Origin: JAGVSZ01 sp035456405
GTDB lineage: Bacteria > Pseudomonadota > Gammaproteobacteria > Burkholderiales > SG8-39
NCBI GenBank assembly: GCA_035456405.1
Contig: DATIDG010000064.1
Span: 49,665 to 113,664, forward strand
Direction of reading: 5' to 3'
Length of the DNA: 64,000 nucleotides
The notes beneath the pieces were generated by a model. It did no database searches. It saw nothing but the letters and a program-made list of their open reading frames with translations, and was not told where the DNA came from. Numbering within the stretch: position 1 is the stretch's first letter; each line of letters begins with the position of its first letter. The position numbers and the translations under genes were made by a program. Positions 35,292-45,400 of this stretch are shown piece by piece.

Positions 35292-36821
35292 GTGCTCCGC
35301 CTCCTGCGCCTCGCCAAGATCGTCTGGGTCGGGTTCCGGTTCGGCCTGGACGAATTCGCGCTCGCCGCGGACCCGACCGGCCGCCTGCCGCGTCTCGTAC
35401 AACGGTGGCTCTTCTTCCGGACGTTCGACGAGCCGCGCGCGGTCCGGTTGCGCCGCGCGCTCGAGGCGCTCGGTCCGATCTTCGTGAAGTTCGGGCAGGT
35501 GCTGTCGACGCGTCGCGATCTCCTTCCGCCCGACATCGCCGACGAGCTCGCGAAGCTGCAGGACCAGGTGCCGCCCTTCGCCTCCGAGCTCGCTGTCGAA
35601 GAGATCGAGCGCGCGTTCAAGAAGCCGGTCGGCGAGGTGTTCGCGGCGTTCGAGCCCATGCCGATCGCGAGCGCCTCGGTCGCGCAGGTCCACATCGCGC
35701 GCTTGCCGAACGGCACCGAGGTCGCCGTGAAGATCCTGCGGCCCGGCATGCGCCCGGTCATCGCGCGCGATCTCGAGCTGCTCGACGCCGGCGCGTCACT
35801 CGTCGAGCGTGTGTGGCCCGACGGTCGGCGCCTCCGCCCGCGCGAGGTGGTCGGGGAGTTTGCGAAGCACCTGGATGACGAGCTCGACCTCATGCGCGAG
35901 GCGGCCAACGCGAGCCAGCTGCGCCGCAACTTCCTCAACTCGCCGCTGCTGGTCGTTCCGGAGGTGCACTGGGACTGGTGCACCTCGACCGTGATGACGA
36001 TGGAGCGCATGCACGGCATCCCGATCAGCCAGGTCGAGCGGCTGCGGGCGGAGGGTCACGACATCCCCCAGCTCGCCCGCTACGGCGTCGAGATCTTCTT
36101 CACCCAGGTGTTTCGCGACGCCTTCTTCCACGCCGACATGCACCCGGGGAACATCCTGGTCGCACCCGACAACCGCTACGTCGCGCTCGACTTCGGCATC
36201 ATGGGCTCGCTCGACGACGCCGATCGCGACTATCTCGCGCGCATCTTCCTCGGCTTCTTCGAGCGCGACTACCGGCGCATCGCCCAGGCGCACGTCGAGG
36301 CCGGCTGGGTGCCGCCGGGCACGCGCGTGGACGAGTTCGAGGCGGCCATCCGCACCGTCGCCGAGCCCATGTTCGACCGGCCGCTCGCCGAGATCTCGTT
36401 CGGCCAGGTGCTGCTGCGCCTGTTCGCGATCGCGCGGCGCTTCGACTACGAGGTGCAGCCGCAGCTCGTGATGCTGCAGAAGACGCTGCTCAACATCGAG
36501 GGCCTCGGGCGCCAGCTCTACCCGCAGCTCGACCTGTGGACGACCGCGAAGCCGTTCCTCGAGCGCTGGATGGCGGGGCAGGTCGGCCTGCGCGGGTTCG
36601 CGCGCAACCTCGAGCGCGAGGCGCCGCAGTGGGCGGCGCTCATCCCGCAGCTCCCGCGGCTCGCGCACCGGCTGCTCGCGTCGGGCGCGACCGCCGGGGT
36701 GGAGCGCAAGCTCGACGCACTGCTTGCCGAGGACCGGCGCCGCAACCGGCTGCTCGCGGTGCTGACCATCGTGGCTGCCGCGCTGCTGGGCGCGGTGCTG
36801 GTGGCGCTCTTCTCCGGTTAA
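35292..36821 (+). CDS. ubiB: Ubiquinone biosynthesis atypical kinase/ATPase UbiB
   Basis: UbiB is a membrane-anchored protein-kinase-like ATPase needed for ubiquinone synthesis. The 509-residue protein has the KxGQ motif in VKFGQVLSTRRDLLPPDIADEL, the Ala-rich loop region PIASASVAQVHIA, VAVKILRPGM, catalytic HADMHPGNILV and metal-binding ALDFGIMG. Two hydrophobic segments end the chain (VLTIVAAALLGAVLVALF). GTG 35292 starts the family's usual LRLLRLAKIVW opening. It ends 25 bases before a symporter gene that may have its own promoter. Confidence 0.96.
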   Translation: MLRLLRLAKIVWVGFRFGLDEFALAADPTGRLPRLVQRWLFFRTFDEPRAVRLRRALEALGPIFVKFGQVLSTRRDLLPPDIADELAKLQDQVPPFASELAVEEIERAFKKPVGEVFAAFEPMPIASASVAQVHIARLPNGTEVAVKILRPGMRPVIARDLELLDAGASLVERVWPDGRRLRPREVVGEFAKHLDDELDLMREAANASQLRRNFLNSPLLVVPEVHWDWCTSTVMTMERMHGIPISQVERLRAEGHDIPQLARYGVEIFFTQVFRDAFFHADMHPGNILVAPDNRYVALDFGIMGSLDDADRDYLARIFLGFFERDYRRIAQAHVEAGWVPPGTRVDEFEAAIRTVAEPMFDRPLAEISFGQVLLRLFAIARRFDYEVQPQLVMLQKTLLNIEGLGRQLYPQLDLWTTAKPFLERWMAGQVGLRGFARNLEREAPQWAALIPQLPRLAHRLLASGATAGVERKLDALLAEDRRRNRLLAVLTIVAAALLGAVLVALFSG

Positions 36822-36832
36822 GGTCGGCTCGA

Positions 36833-36838
36833 TAGAAT
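36833..36838 (+). promoter_or_regulatory. Possible -10 box of the symporter gene
   Basis: TAGAAT stands 8 bases before ATG 36847, with a weak -35 (TTCTCC) 17 bases upstream. It would make an almost leaderless transcript. Confidence 0.4.
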
Positions 36839-36846
36839 CGCGCGCC

Positions 36847-38310
36847 ATGCTGATCGGTTTCGTCGTTCTCTACCTCGCCGTGACGATCGCAGTCGGGCTG
36901 TGGGCCGCGAAGCGCGTGCACAACGCGAAGGACTACCTCGTCGCGGGGCGGAGCCTGCCGCTCTACATGAACGTCGCGACGGTGTTCGCCACCTGGTTCG
37001 GCGCCGAAACGGTGCTCGCGGTGTCGTCGACCTTCCTCAAGGAGGGCATGCACGGCATCGTCGCCGACCCGTTCGGGTTCTCGCTGTGCCTCATCCTCGT
37101 TGGGCTCCTCTTCGCGCGCGCGTTCTACCGCATGGATCTCCTCACGATCGGCGACTTCTACCGCAAGCGTTACGGACACGCCGCCGAGCTGATCACCAGC
37201 CTGTGCATCACCGTGTCGTACCTCGGCTGGACCTCGGCGCAGATGATCGCCCTCGGGCTCGTGTTCAACGCGCTCTCCGGCGGCACAATCCCGATGTCCG
37301 AGGGCATCATGCTCGGCGCCGGGATCGTGCTCGTCTACACGCTGTTCGGCGGCATGTTCTCGGTGGCGTTCACCGATCTCTTCCAGACCGTGATCATCGT
37401 TTTCGGCCTGCTCTACCTCGCCTGGCTGCTCGGTGGGATGGCCGGCGGGGCGGACGTCGTGATCGCGCACGCGCTCTCCGCAGGCAAGTTCGGGTTCTGG
37501 CCGGCCCCCGAGGCGAAGGAGGTGCTCGCGTTCTTCGCCGCGTGGCTGACCGCCGCGATCGGCGGCATTCCGCAGCAGGACGTCTTCCAGCGCGTCACGT
37601 CCGCGAAGAACGAGAAGACCGCGGTCCGCGGCTCGATCATCGGCGGGGCGCTCTACTTCATGTTCGCCTTCGTCCCGATCTTCCTCGCCTACTCCGCCTT
37701 CCTGATCGACGAGAGGATGGTGTCGTCGCTGCTCGACGCCGAGGGCAACCGCTTCCAGGAGATCCTGCCGACGCTCATCCTCGGCCAGACGCCGCTCTTC
37801 GCGCAGGTGATGTTCTTCGGCGCGCTGCTCTCGGCGATCCTGTCCACCGCGAGCGGCGCAATGCTCGCGCCGACCGGGCTGTTCACCGAGAACGTGCTCA
37901 AACGCCTCTACCCGCACATGAGCGACCGCCAGTTCCTGTTCACGCTGCGGCTGGTGCTGGTGATCTTCACGCTCGCGGTGGTGAGCTTCGCGCTCGCGAG
38001 CGAAGCCTCGATCTACCAGATGGTGCAGAACACCTACAAGATCACGCTCGTGTCGTGCATCGTGCCGCTCGCCGCCGGCGTCTTCTGGAAGCGCGCCACG
38101 GCGTCGGGAGCGCTGCTCTCGATAGTGCTCGGCCTGGTGACATGGATCGGCATGGAGATCTTCGGCGCCGACTCGGTCTGGCCGCCGCAGCTCGTCGGAC
38201 TCGCTTTCTCGATCCTCGGCATGGTCGTCGGCTCCTACGCGTCGCCCGCGCCGCATCCGCACGACGTTCACGGCCCGCACGTCGTGCACGGCCAGCACAA
38301 GGCGCACTGA
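36847..38310 (+). CDS. Sodium:solute symporter (SSS family) with His-rich tail
   Basis: The 487-residue protein has about 13 hydrophobic segments and SSS hallmarks: AKDYLVAGRSLPLYMNVATVFATWFGAETVL near the N-terminus, YTLFGGMFSVAFTDLFQTVII in TM5, and GGIPQQDVFQRVTSAKNEKTA. It should couple solute uptake to Na+; the substrate cannot be told. The last ~18 residues are unusual: seven histidines alternate with other residues (HPHDVHGPHVVHGQH…), which may bind metal. It is followed after six bases by a sulfatase gene, so uptake of a sulfated compound is conceivable but unproven. Confidence 0.88.
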   Translation: MLIGFVVLYLAVTIAVGLWAAKRVHNAKDYLVAGRSLPLYMNVATVFATWFGAETVLAVSSTFLKEGMHGIVADPFGFSLCLILVGLLFARAFYRMDLLTIGDFYRKRYGHAAELITSLCITVSYLGWTSAQMIALGLVFNALSGGTIPMSEGIMLGAGIVLVYTLFGGMFSVAFTDLFQTVIIVFGLLYLAWLLGGMAGGADVVIAHALSAGKFGFWPAPEAKEVLAFFAAWLTAAIGGIPQQDVFQRVTSAKNEKTAVRGSIIGGALYFMFAFVPIFLAYSAFLIDERMVSSLLDAEGNRFQEILPTLILGQTPLFAQVMFFGALLSAILSTASGAMLAPTGLFTENVLKRLYPHMSDRQFLFTLRLVLVIFTLAVVSFALASEASIYQMVQNTYKITLVSCIVPLAAGVFWKRATASGALLSIVLGLVTWIGMEIFGADSVWPPQLVGLAFSILGMVVGSYASPAPHPHDVHGPHVVHGQHKAH

Positions 38311-38316
38311 ATTGCG

Positions 38317-39696
38317 ATGAAGAAGCCGAACCTGATGGTGATTCTCGTCGACGACCTGCGCTTCGACGAGTTCGGCGCTGGCGGCCATCCGTACATGAAG
38401 ACGCCGCACGTCGACCGCATCGCGCGCGAGGGCGCGATGTGCACACGGGCGTTCCATCCGACGCCGATCTGCTCGCCGAACCGCGCATCGATCCTCACCG
38501 GCCAGTACGCGAGTCGGCACGGGATCATCGACAACGTGGCGCGCGACGCGGCAAGCATGCGGCTGCCCAACTACCACCTCGAGCTGCAGAGGCTCGGCTA
38601 CGAGACAGCTCACATCGGCAAGTGGCACATGGGCAACGAGGCGAGCCGGCGCCCCGGTTACGACCTGTGGGTGAGCTTCAAGGGCCACGGCCGGCTCGTG
38701 GACCCGGAGTTCAACGAGAACGGGACCGCCGTCCAGCACCGCGGCTACATCACCGATCTTCTGAACGAGCGTGCGGTGCGCTTCATCGAGACGAAGCGCG
38801 ACCGGCCGTTCGCGCTCTTCCTCGCGCACAAGGCGGTGCATCCGGATGCCTATCAGGCCCCCGACGGCACGCTCGACCTCGAGAAGGGCGGCGGCTACAA
38901 GGTCCCGTCGCGGCACGCCGAGCTCTATCGCGGCGCGGTCTTTCCGAAGCGGCCGAACATGCTGCCGCCAGACGAGGTGGTGAAGCAGAAGCCGGTGTGG
39001 GCGGAGGCGTTCAGGCTCAAGGCGACGGAGCGCTCGCAGGCGGCGCTGCGGGCGATTCAAGCGGGGACACAGGAAGAGATCCGGCTGCGCGCGGCCATGA
39101 TGGCCTCGGTCGACGAGGGGGTCGGCATGATCTTCGATGCCCTCGCGCGCACGCGGCAGCTCGACGACACGTTCATCCTCTTCCTCGGGGACAACGGGTA
39201 CTTCTTCGGCGAGCACGCCCTCGGACCGGAGCGGCGCTTCGCTTACGAGGAAGGCATTCGCGCGCCGTTCATCCTGCGCTATCCGCGCCGGGTGAAGGCG
39301 GGGACCGAAGTGAAGGACCTCGTGCTCACGATCGACATCGCGCCGACGATGGTGGCCCTGGCCGGCGCCAGGCCGCCCGCGTCGATACAGGGCCGCTCGC
39401 TCCTGCCGCTCTTCGCCGGCAAGCGCGCTGGCTGGCGGAAATCGATCCTGTGCGAGTACTTCAGCGAGAACGCGCTCCCGTGGCTCGTCGGCATGAGCTA
39501 CAAGGCGGTGCGGACGGACCGCCACAAGCTCATCCACTGGGTGAACCGCGGCGGCGGCCTGCTCGACGAGCTGTACGACCTCGAGCGCGACCCGTACGAG
39601 CTGAGGAACGTGATCGCGTCGCGTGCTTACGCGGGCGTGCGCACGAAGCTGCGCAAGGAGCTCGCGCGGCTCGTCGCCGAATCCGTGGGTCTCTAG
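38317..39696 (+). CDS. Sulfatase (type I, formylglycine)
   Basis: The 459-residue protein has the arylsulfatase layout. NLMVILVDDLRFDEFG supplies metal ligands. CSPNR (C52–R56) is the C-x-P-x-R signature, in which the cysteine is converted to formylglycine. GYETAHIGKWHMG and FLGDNGYFFGEH supply the second metal/catalytic residues. No signal peptide is present, so it looks cytoplasmic. Since the signature has cysteine, an FGE-type activating enzyme elsewhere in the genome would be needed. The substrate is unknown (phosphonate hydrolases share the fold). It is convergent with guanine deaminase, stops one base apart. Confidence 0.88.
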   Translation: MKKPNLMVILVDDLRFDEFGAGGHPYMKTPHVDRIAREGAMCTRAFHPTPICSPNRASILTGQYASRHGIIDNVARDAASMRLPNYHLELQRLGYETAHIGKWHMGNEASRRPGYDLWVSFKGHGRLVDPEFNENGTAVQHRGYITDLLNERAVRFIETKRDRPFALFLAHKAVHPDAYQAPDGTLDLEKGGGYKVPSRHAELYRGAVFPKRPNMLPPDEVVKQKPVWAEAFRLKATERSQAALRAIQAGTQEEIRLRAAMMASVDEGVGMIFDALARTRQLDDTFILFLGDNGYFFGEHALGPERRFAYEEGIRAPFILRYPRRVKAGTEVKDLVLTIDIAPTMVALAGARPPASIQGRSLLPLFAGKRAGWRKSILCEYFSENALPWLVGMSYKAVRTDRHKLIHWVNRGGGLLDELYDLERDPYELRNVIASRAYAGVRTKLRKELARLVAESVGL

Positions 39697-39697
39697 G

Positions 39698-41035
39698 TCA
39701 CCCGAACCGCTGCACCGGCCGGGCGTAGACCCGCTTGCCCGCGACGTACGTCGCGCGCACCGCGCGGTCGTCGCCGAGCGTCATCTGGATGGACAGCGCT
39801 TCGGCGAGGTCTGCGGCGTGCTTCATCCGGAACGCGATCAGCGGCGTCGACTTCAGGTCGAGCACGACGAGGTCCGCTTCCATTCCTGGCGCGAGGCTGC
39901 CGATCGTGTCCTCGATGTGGAGCGCGTGCGCCGTGCCGCGCGTCGCGAGGTAGAACGCGTGCCCCGAAGACAGAGAGTTCCCGTTCATCTGCGCCGCCTT
40001 GTATGCCTCGTTCAGGGTCTGCAGGATCGAGAGCGACGTGCCGCCGCCGACGTCGGTTGCGATCCCCACCCGCACCGGTCGCTCCTTTCGCGTCGCCCTG
40101 CCGATGTCGAAGCAGCCGCTGCCGAGGAAGAAGTTCGAGGTCGGGCAATGCGCGATCGCCGCGGCTGCCTCGTGCATGCGGGCGAGCTCGGCTTCCGAGA
40201 GATGGATACCGTGGCCGTAGACCGCGCGGGGGCCGAGCAGGCCATAGTGGTCATACACGTCGACGTAGTCCCTGCGCCCGGGGAAGAGTTCCTTCACCCA
40301 GGCGACCTCGCCCCTGGTCTCCGACACGTGCGACTGCACGAAGCAGTCGGGGTGCTCGCGCTTGAGCGCGCCGGCCGCAGTGAGCTGCTCGGGCGTGCTC
40401 GTCGGTGCGAACCGCGGCGTGATCGCGTACATCGATCGCCCGCGGCCGTGCCATTTGCCGATGAGCGCCTTCGAGTCATCGTAGCCGCTCTGCGCGGTGT
40501 CGCAGAGCGCCGCGTGCGCGTTGCGATCCATCAGCACCTTGCCGGCGATCATGCGCAGCCCGAGCTGCGCCGACTCCTCGAAGAACGCGTCGACCGACTG
40601 CGGATGCACCGTGCAGTACACCGCTGCGGTGGTGATGCCGTTGCGCAGGCATTCCCCGAGGAAAACCCGCGCCGCTGCGCGGGCATAGCGCTTGTCGGCG
40701 AAGCGCTGCTCCGCCACGAACGTGTACTTGTTCAGCCAGTCGAGGAGCTGCGCGCCGTCCGCACCGATGATCTCGGTCTGCGGGTAATGCACGTGGCTGT
40801 CGATGAACCCGGCCATGATCAGGGCGTCCCGGCCGTAGTCCTCGATCTTCGTCCCGCGCGGCAGCTTGGCGCGGACCGCTCGCGCGGGGCCGAACTGCAC
40901 GATCTTCCCGTCCGCCATCGCGACGATGGCGTCGGGCTCGTAGACCATCGTCGCCTCGAGCCCGTGCTGGAACGGGTCGCCGGTGTAGGTGAGCGCCGGG
41001 CCGCGGATCGCGGTCAAGCGCGCGCGAGGGGCCAT
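39698..41035 (-). CDS. guaD: Guanine deaminase
   Basis: GuaD turns guanine into xanthine and ammonia. The 445-residue amidohydrolase has the zinc-binding GFIDSHVHYPQTEIIG, the family-specific LLDWLNKYTFVAEQRFAD, QSHVSETRGEV, VYGHGIHLSE and HCPTSNFFLGSGCFD with TDVGGGTSLS. These match the bacterial and animal guanine deaminase line rather than cytosine deaminase. The C-terminal GSLAPGMEADLVVLD segment completes the composite sheet. The start is the ATG at 41035. It lies only 6 bases before the stop of the outer-membrane factor gene, on the same strand, but is functionally unrelated to the efflux pump. Confidence 0.92.
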   Translation of the reverse strand: MAPRARLTAIRGPALTYTGDPFQHGLEATMVYEPDAIVAMADGKIVQFGPARAVRAKLPRGTKIEDYGRDALIMAGFIDSHVHYPQTEIIGADGAQLLDWLNKYTFVAEQRFADKRYARAAARVFLGECLRNGITTAAVYCTVHPQSVDAFFEESAQLGLRMIAGKVLMDRNAHAALCDTAQSGYDDSKALIGKWHGRGRSMYAITPRFAPTSTPEQLTAAGALKREHPDCFVQSHVSETRGEVAWVKELFPGRRDYVDVYDHYGLLGPRAVYGHGIHLSEAELARMHEAAAAIAHCPTSNFFLGSGCFDIGRATRKERPVRVGIATDVGGGTSLSILQTLNEAYKAAQMNGNSLSSGHAFYLATRGTAHALHIEDTIGSLAPGMEADLVVLDLKSTPLIAFRMKHAADLAEALSIQMTLGDDRAVRATYVAGKRVYARPVQRFG

Positions 41036-41041
41036 GCGGAT

Positions 41042-42496
41042 TCAGCGCGCAGCGGTCGGCGAGGCCTCGCCCGCCGGCCTGGCGAGCTGTGGCTGCGGCG
41101 CGAGCTTGTCGGCCTCGTCCACCCAGCCACCGCCGACCGCCTGGTAGACGTTCACGATCTGGGTGTACCGATCGGCCTGCGAGCGCACCGCGGTGAGCTC
41201 GGCGCTGAACAGCTCGTTCTCCGCATACAGCACTTCGAGGTAACCCGCGTAACCATTGTCGAACCTCAGTCGCGACAGCCGCGCGTACTCCCGCAGGGCC
41301 GCCACGCGCTTCGCCTGGGCCTCCGATTCCTCGCGCTTCTTCACCGTTCCCACGAGCGCGTCGTTCGTCTCTCGGAACGCGTTGAGGATCGTCTGCTGGT
41401 AGAACGCGAGCGCCTCGCGCTGCCCGCCTTCGGCCGTCTGCACCTGGCCCTCGATCGCGCCGAACGTGAAGATCGGCCCGGTGAGACCCGCGGCGAGCGT
41501 CCACGCCGTTGCGGGACCAGTGAGGAAGTCGCCGAACGCGGTGCTGACCGAGCCGAGCAGGCCGGTGAGCGAGAGGGCCGGGAAGTAGAGCGCTTTCGCG
41601 GCGCCGATGTTCGCGTTCGCGGCAACCAGGTTCTGCTCCGCCTGCAGGATGTCCGGGCGCCGCTCGAGCAGCGTCGAGGGCAGGTCGGCAGGGATGGCCG
41701 GCGCGACGAGCTGGTCGAGCGACTTGTCGCGCGCGATCGGGCCCGGGTTGCGGCCCAGCAGGAGCGAGATGAGGTTCTCCTGCGCCGCGATCTGCTGCTC
41801 GAGCGCGGGAATCGCGGCGAGCGCCTGCTGGTACTGCGACTCCACTTGCTTGAGCTCGACCTCCGAGACGACGCCGCCCTTAAAGCGCAGATCGAAGATC
41901 CGTGCCGTGTCGGCATAGTTCTGGGCAGTGGCGCGCGAGATCTCGAGTTGCCGGTCGAGCGCCCGCAACCCGATGTAGCTCGCCGCCACGCTGGTGACGA
42001 GCGTCAGGATGACGCCGCGGCGGCCCTGCTCGCTTGCGTACACCTGCGCCTGCACGGCCTCGCTCTGGCGCCGGATGCGCCCGAAGAGATCGAGCTGCCA
42101 CTGCGCGCTGAGCGCGCCCTGGTACAGCGTGTAGTACGGGTCGGCGCCGGATGCGAGCGGCGGCTGGCCGACGCGGCTCGAACGGTTGCGGCTCACGTCG
42201 AGGCTGTAGCCGATTTGCGGATAGAACTGCGAGCGCGTCGTCGCGAGCGCGCCGATGAACTGGTCGACGCGCGCGGCGGCGGCGCGCACGTTGCGGTTCT
42301 CGCGCAGCGCCTCCTCGATCAGCTGGTTCAGCGCCGGGTCGCCGAACTGCTCCCACCACCTCGTGTTCGCTACGTCCGCTGCCTTCGGGAAGTCGATGCG
42401 CCAGTGCGCGGGCACTTCGAACTTGGGACGCTCGTAGTCTGGGCCGACGGCGCAAGCGCAGAGCGCGGCGGCGAGCAGGGACGCAAGCTTTCTCAT
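41042..42496 (-). CDS. RND efflux outer-membrane lipoprotein (NodT/OprM family)
   Basis: The 484-residue protein forms the outer-membrane channel of a tripartite pump. It starts with a lipoprotein signal (LAAALCAC, lipid on the last cysteine). It has the family opening AVGPDYERPKFEVPAHW, WWEQFGDPALNQLIEEAL, and two repeats of coiled-coil helices (ENRNVRAAAARVDQF; RRPDILQAEQNLVAANANIGAAKALYFPALSLTG). ATG 42496 is chosen because it begins the signal peptide; it is one base after the pump gene's stop. The three pump genes run adaptor–permease–channel in one operon. Confidence 0.94.
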   Translation of the reverse strand: MRKLASLLAAALCACAVGPDYERPKFEVPAHWRIDFPKAADVANTRWWEQFGDPALNQLIEEALRENRNVRAAAARVDQFIGALATTRSQFYPQIGYSLDVSRNRSSRVGQPPLASGADPYYTLYQGALSAQWQLDLFGRIRRQSEAVQAQVYASEQGRRGVILTLVTSVAASYIGLRALDRQLEISRATAQNYADTARIFDLRFKGGVVSEVELKQVESQYQQALAAIPALEQQIAAQENLISLLLGRNPGPIARDKSLDQLVAPAIPADLPSTLLERRPDILQAEQNLVAANANIGAAKALYFPALSLTGLLGSVSTAFGDFLTGPATAWTLAAGLTGPIFTFGAIEGQVQTAEGGQREALAFYQQTILNAFRETNDALVGTVKKREESEAQAKRVAALREYARLSRLRFDNGYAGYLEVLYAENELFSAELTAVRSQADRYTQIVNVYQAVGGGWVDEADKLAPQPQLARPAGEASPTAAR

Positions 42497-42497
42497 C

Positions 42498-45400
42498 TCA
42501 TTCCCCCTCGTGCTTCGCGTGCGGCGCGGCAGCGCGCGCGGCACCGCCGTGTGCCCCCGCTGGCGCGGCCTTCTTCCCGCCGAACCGCGCGCTCAGGCTC
42601 TCCAGCATCCAGAAGAAGAGCGGCGCGAAGAACACCGCAACCACCGTCGAGGCGAGAATCCCGCCGATCACGCCGGTGCCGATCGCGCGCAGGCTGTTCG
42701 CGCCGGGGCCGCTCGCGAGCGCGAGTGGCACGCACCCGAGGCCGAACGCGAGCGACGTCATCACGATCGCGCGCAGCCGCAGGCCGGCCGCCTCGATCGC
42801 CGCGTCCTTCACCGCCATGCCGTGCCGCACCCGCTCGATCGCGAACTCGCAGATCAGGATCGCGTTCTTCGCCGACAGGCCGACGAGCGTAACGAGCCCC
42901 ACCTGGAAGTAGACGTCGTTCTCGAGGCCACGCACCCACGTGAGCAGCAACGCCCCCAGGATCGCGATCGGCACCGTCAGCACCACGGCGATCGGCAGCG
43001 TCCACTTCTCGAACTGCGCGGCGAGCAGGAGGAACACGACGATCAGGCCTGCGACGAAAGCGATGGCGGAGGTCCCACCGGACTGCTTCTCCTGCAATGC
43101 CTGGCCGGCCCACGCGTAGGAAAAGTCGCCCGGCAACGTCTCGCGCGCGACCGCCTCCATCGCCGCCAGCGCCTGGCCGGAGCTGAAGCCGGGCGCCGGG
43201 CTGCCGGTGATCTTGACCGCCGGGAAGCCGTTGAAGCGTTCCAGCAGCTTCGGAGCGGCCACGTAGCGCACGGTGATCAGCGCCGACAGGGGCACCATGT
43301 TGCCGCTTTTCGAGCGGACGTACACCTTGTTGAAATCTTGCGGGTTGACCCGGTAGCTCGCATCAGCCTGGATCACGACCCACCATACGCGACTGAACTG
43401 GCTGAACTGCCCGGCGATCGACGAGCCGAAGAAGCTCTGCATCGTCTGGAACGCATCCTGCACCGGCACGCCGAGCACCTCGGCCTTGTTGCGGTCGAGA
43501 TCGACGAAGAGCTGCTGCGTCGCGCCGCGGAACGTGGTGGTGACACCGGCGAGCTCGGGCCGCTGCCGCGCGGCGGCGAGATAGGCCTGCACCGCCTGGC
43601 TCGTGACCCGCGTGTCGCCCGCGCCGCGGTTCTGGATGTAGAACTCGAAGCCGCCGGTCGTGCCAAGGCCCGGGATCGAGGGCGGGTTGATCGCAAAGAC
43701 GAACCCCTCCTTGAGCTCCGCGAACTGCTTGTTCAGCCGGGGCAGCACGCTGAAGGTGAGCTGCGACGGATCGGTGCGCTCCTCGAACGGCTTCATCGAC
43801 GGAAAGAACACGGCGGCGTTGTTCCGGAACGTGCCGTCGATGAGGCTGTAGCCGTTCACCACCGCCACGTCCTGCACCGCCGGCTCGGCGGCGAGGATCT
43901 TCTCGACCTTCTCGGTCAGCGCGCCGACGTAGCTCTGGCTCGCCGTGTCCGGCGTCTCGACCACGATGAAGAAGTAACCCTGGTCCTCGTCCGGCACGAA
44001 GCTGCCCGGAAGGATGCTGAACATCACCAGGATCCCGGCGATCACCGCGCCGTAGAGGAGCAGCGCGACCGGCCAGCCCTGGATGAGGCGCGCGACGCCG
44101 CCGACGTAGCCGCCGGTGAGGCGGTGGAAGCCGTTCTCGAACCAGCGGAAGAAGCCCTTCTTCTCGCCGTGGTGGGCCTTGATGATGATCGCGGCCAGCG
44201 CCGGCGACAGCGTCAGCGCCATGACGCCGGAGATCACCACCGAGATGGCGATGGTGATCGCGAACTGCTGGTAGAGCGTGCCGGTGACGCCGCCGAGGAA
44301 AGCGACCGGCAGAAACACGGCGACCAGCACCAGCACGATCGAGATCAGCGCGCCGGCGATCTCGGCCATCGCCCGCTTCGCGGCCTCGAGCGCACCGAGG
44401 CCGTGCTTGGTCATGTTCACCTCGACGTTCTCGACCACCACGATCGCGTCGTCGACGACCAGGCCGATCGCGAGGATCATGCCGAACATCGTCAGCATGT
44501 TGATCGAGAAGCCGAGGAGGTGCATGCCGATGAACGTGCCGACGATCGACACCGGCACGGCGAGGATCGGGATGATGGTCGCGCGCAAGGACTGCAGGAA
44601 GAGATACACGACCAGGATCACCAGCACGACCGCCTCGAAGAACGTGTGCACGACCTTGTCGATCGAGTTCAGGGTGAAGAGGCTGGTGTCGAGCGTGACC
44701 TTGTAGTCGAGGCCGGTCGGGAACTGCTTCTTCAGCTCCTCTAGCCGCGCGCGCACCGCGCGCGCCGTCTCCACCGCGTTCGCGCCCGGCTGTTGGAAGA
44801 TGCCGATGGTGGTCGCAGTCTTGCCGTTCATGCGGCTCGCGATCGAGTAGTCGCGCTTGGCGAGCTCGACCCGGCCGATGTCGCGCACGCGCACGATCGC
44901 CGTGCCCTCCTTCGCCGTGCGGACGATGATGTCCTCGAACTCCTCCGGCTTGGTGAGCAGCCCCTGCGCGGTGACCACGAACGTCTGCTGCACGCCCGGC
45001 GGGCTCGGCTCCGCGCCGATCTGCCCGATGCCGAAGGTCTGGTTCTGGCCCTGGATCGCGTTCGAGACCTCCTGCACCGAGATCCCGAGCTGCGCCATGC
45101 GGTCGGGCCGCAGCCACACCCGCATCGCGATGTCGGGCAGGCCGAACACCTGCGCGCGATTCGCACCCGGCACGCGCTTCAGCTCCTCCAGCACGTACAG
45201 GTTGGCGTAGTTGTCGATGTAGGTGGAGCTGTACCGCTCGTCGGGCGAGAAGATCGAGAGCACCATCATGAGGCTCGACGACTTCTTCTCGACCGTGACG
45301 CCCTGCTGGGAAACGACCTGGGGGATCAGCGGCAGCGCCTGGCTGACTCTGTTCTGGACGTTGACCTGGTTGATGTCCGGATTGCTCCCGGGCGCGAACA

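Noticed and set aside
36640..39537. 965-residue minus-strand frame opposite ubiB, the symporter and the sulfatase
   Set aside because: Shadow of well-supported plus-strand genes; its His/Glu/Arg-rich composition is that of antisense reading.
39623..42892. 1089-residue plus-strand frame opposite guanine deaminase and the efflux channel
   Set aside because: Arg/Ala/Val-rich antisense frame opposite genes with clear motifs.
42510..44744. 744-residue plus-strand frame
   Set aside because: Antisense of the RND permease.
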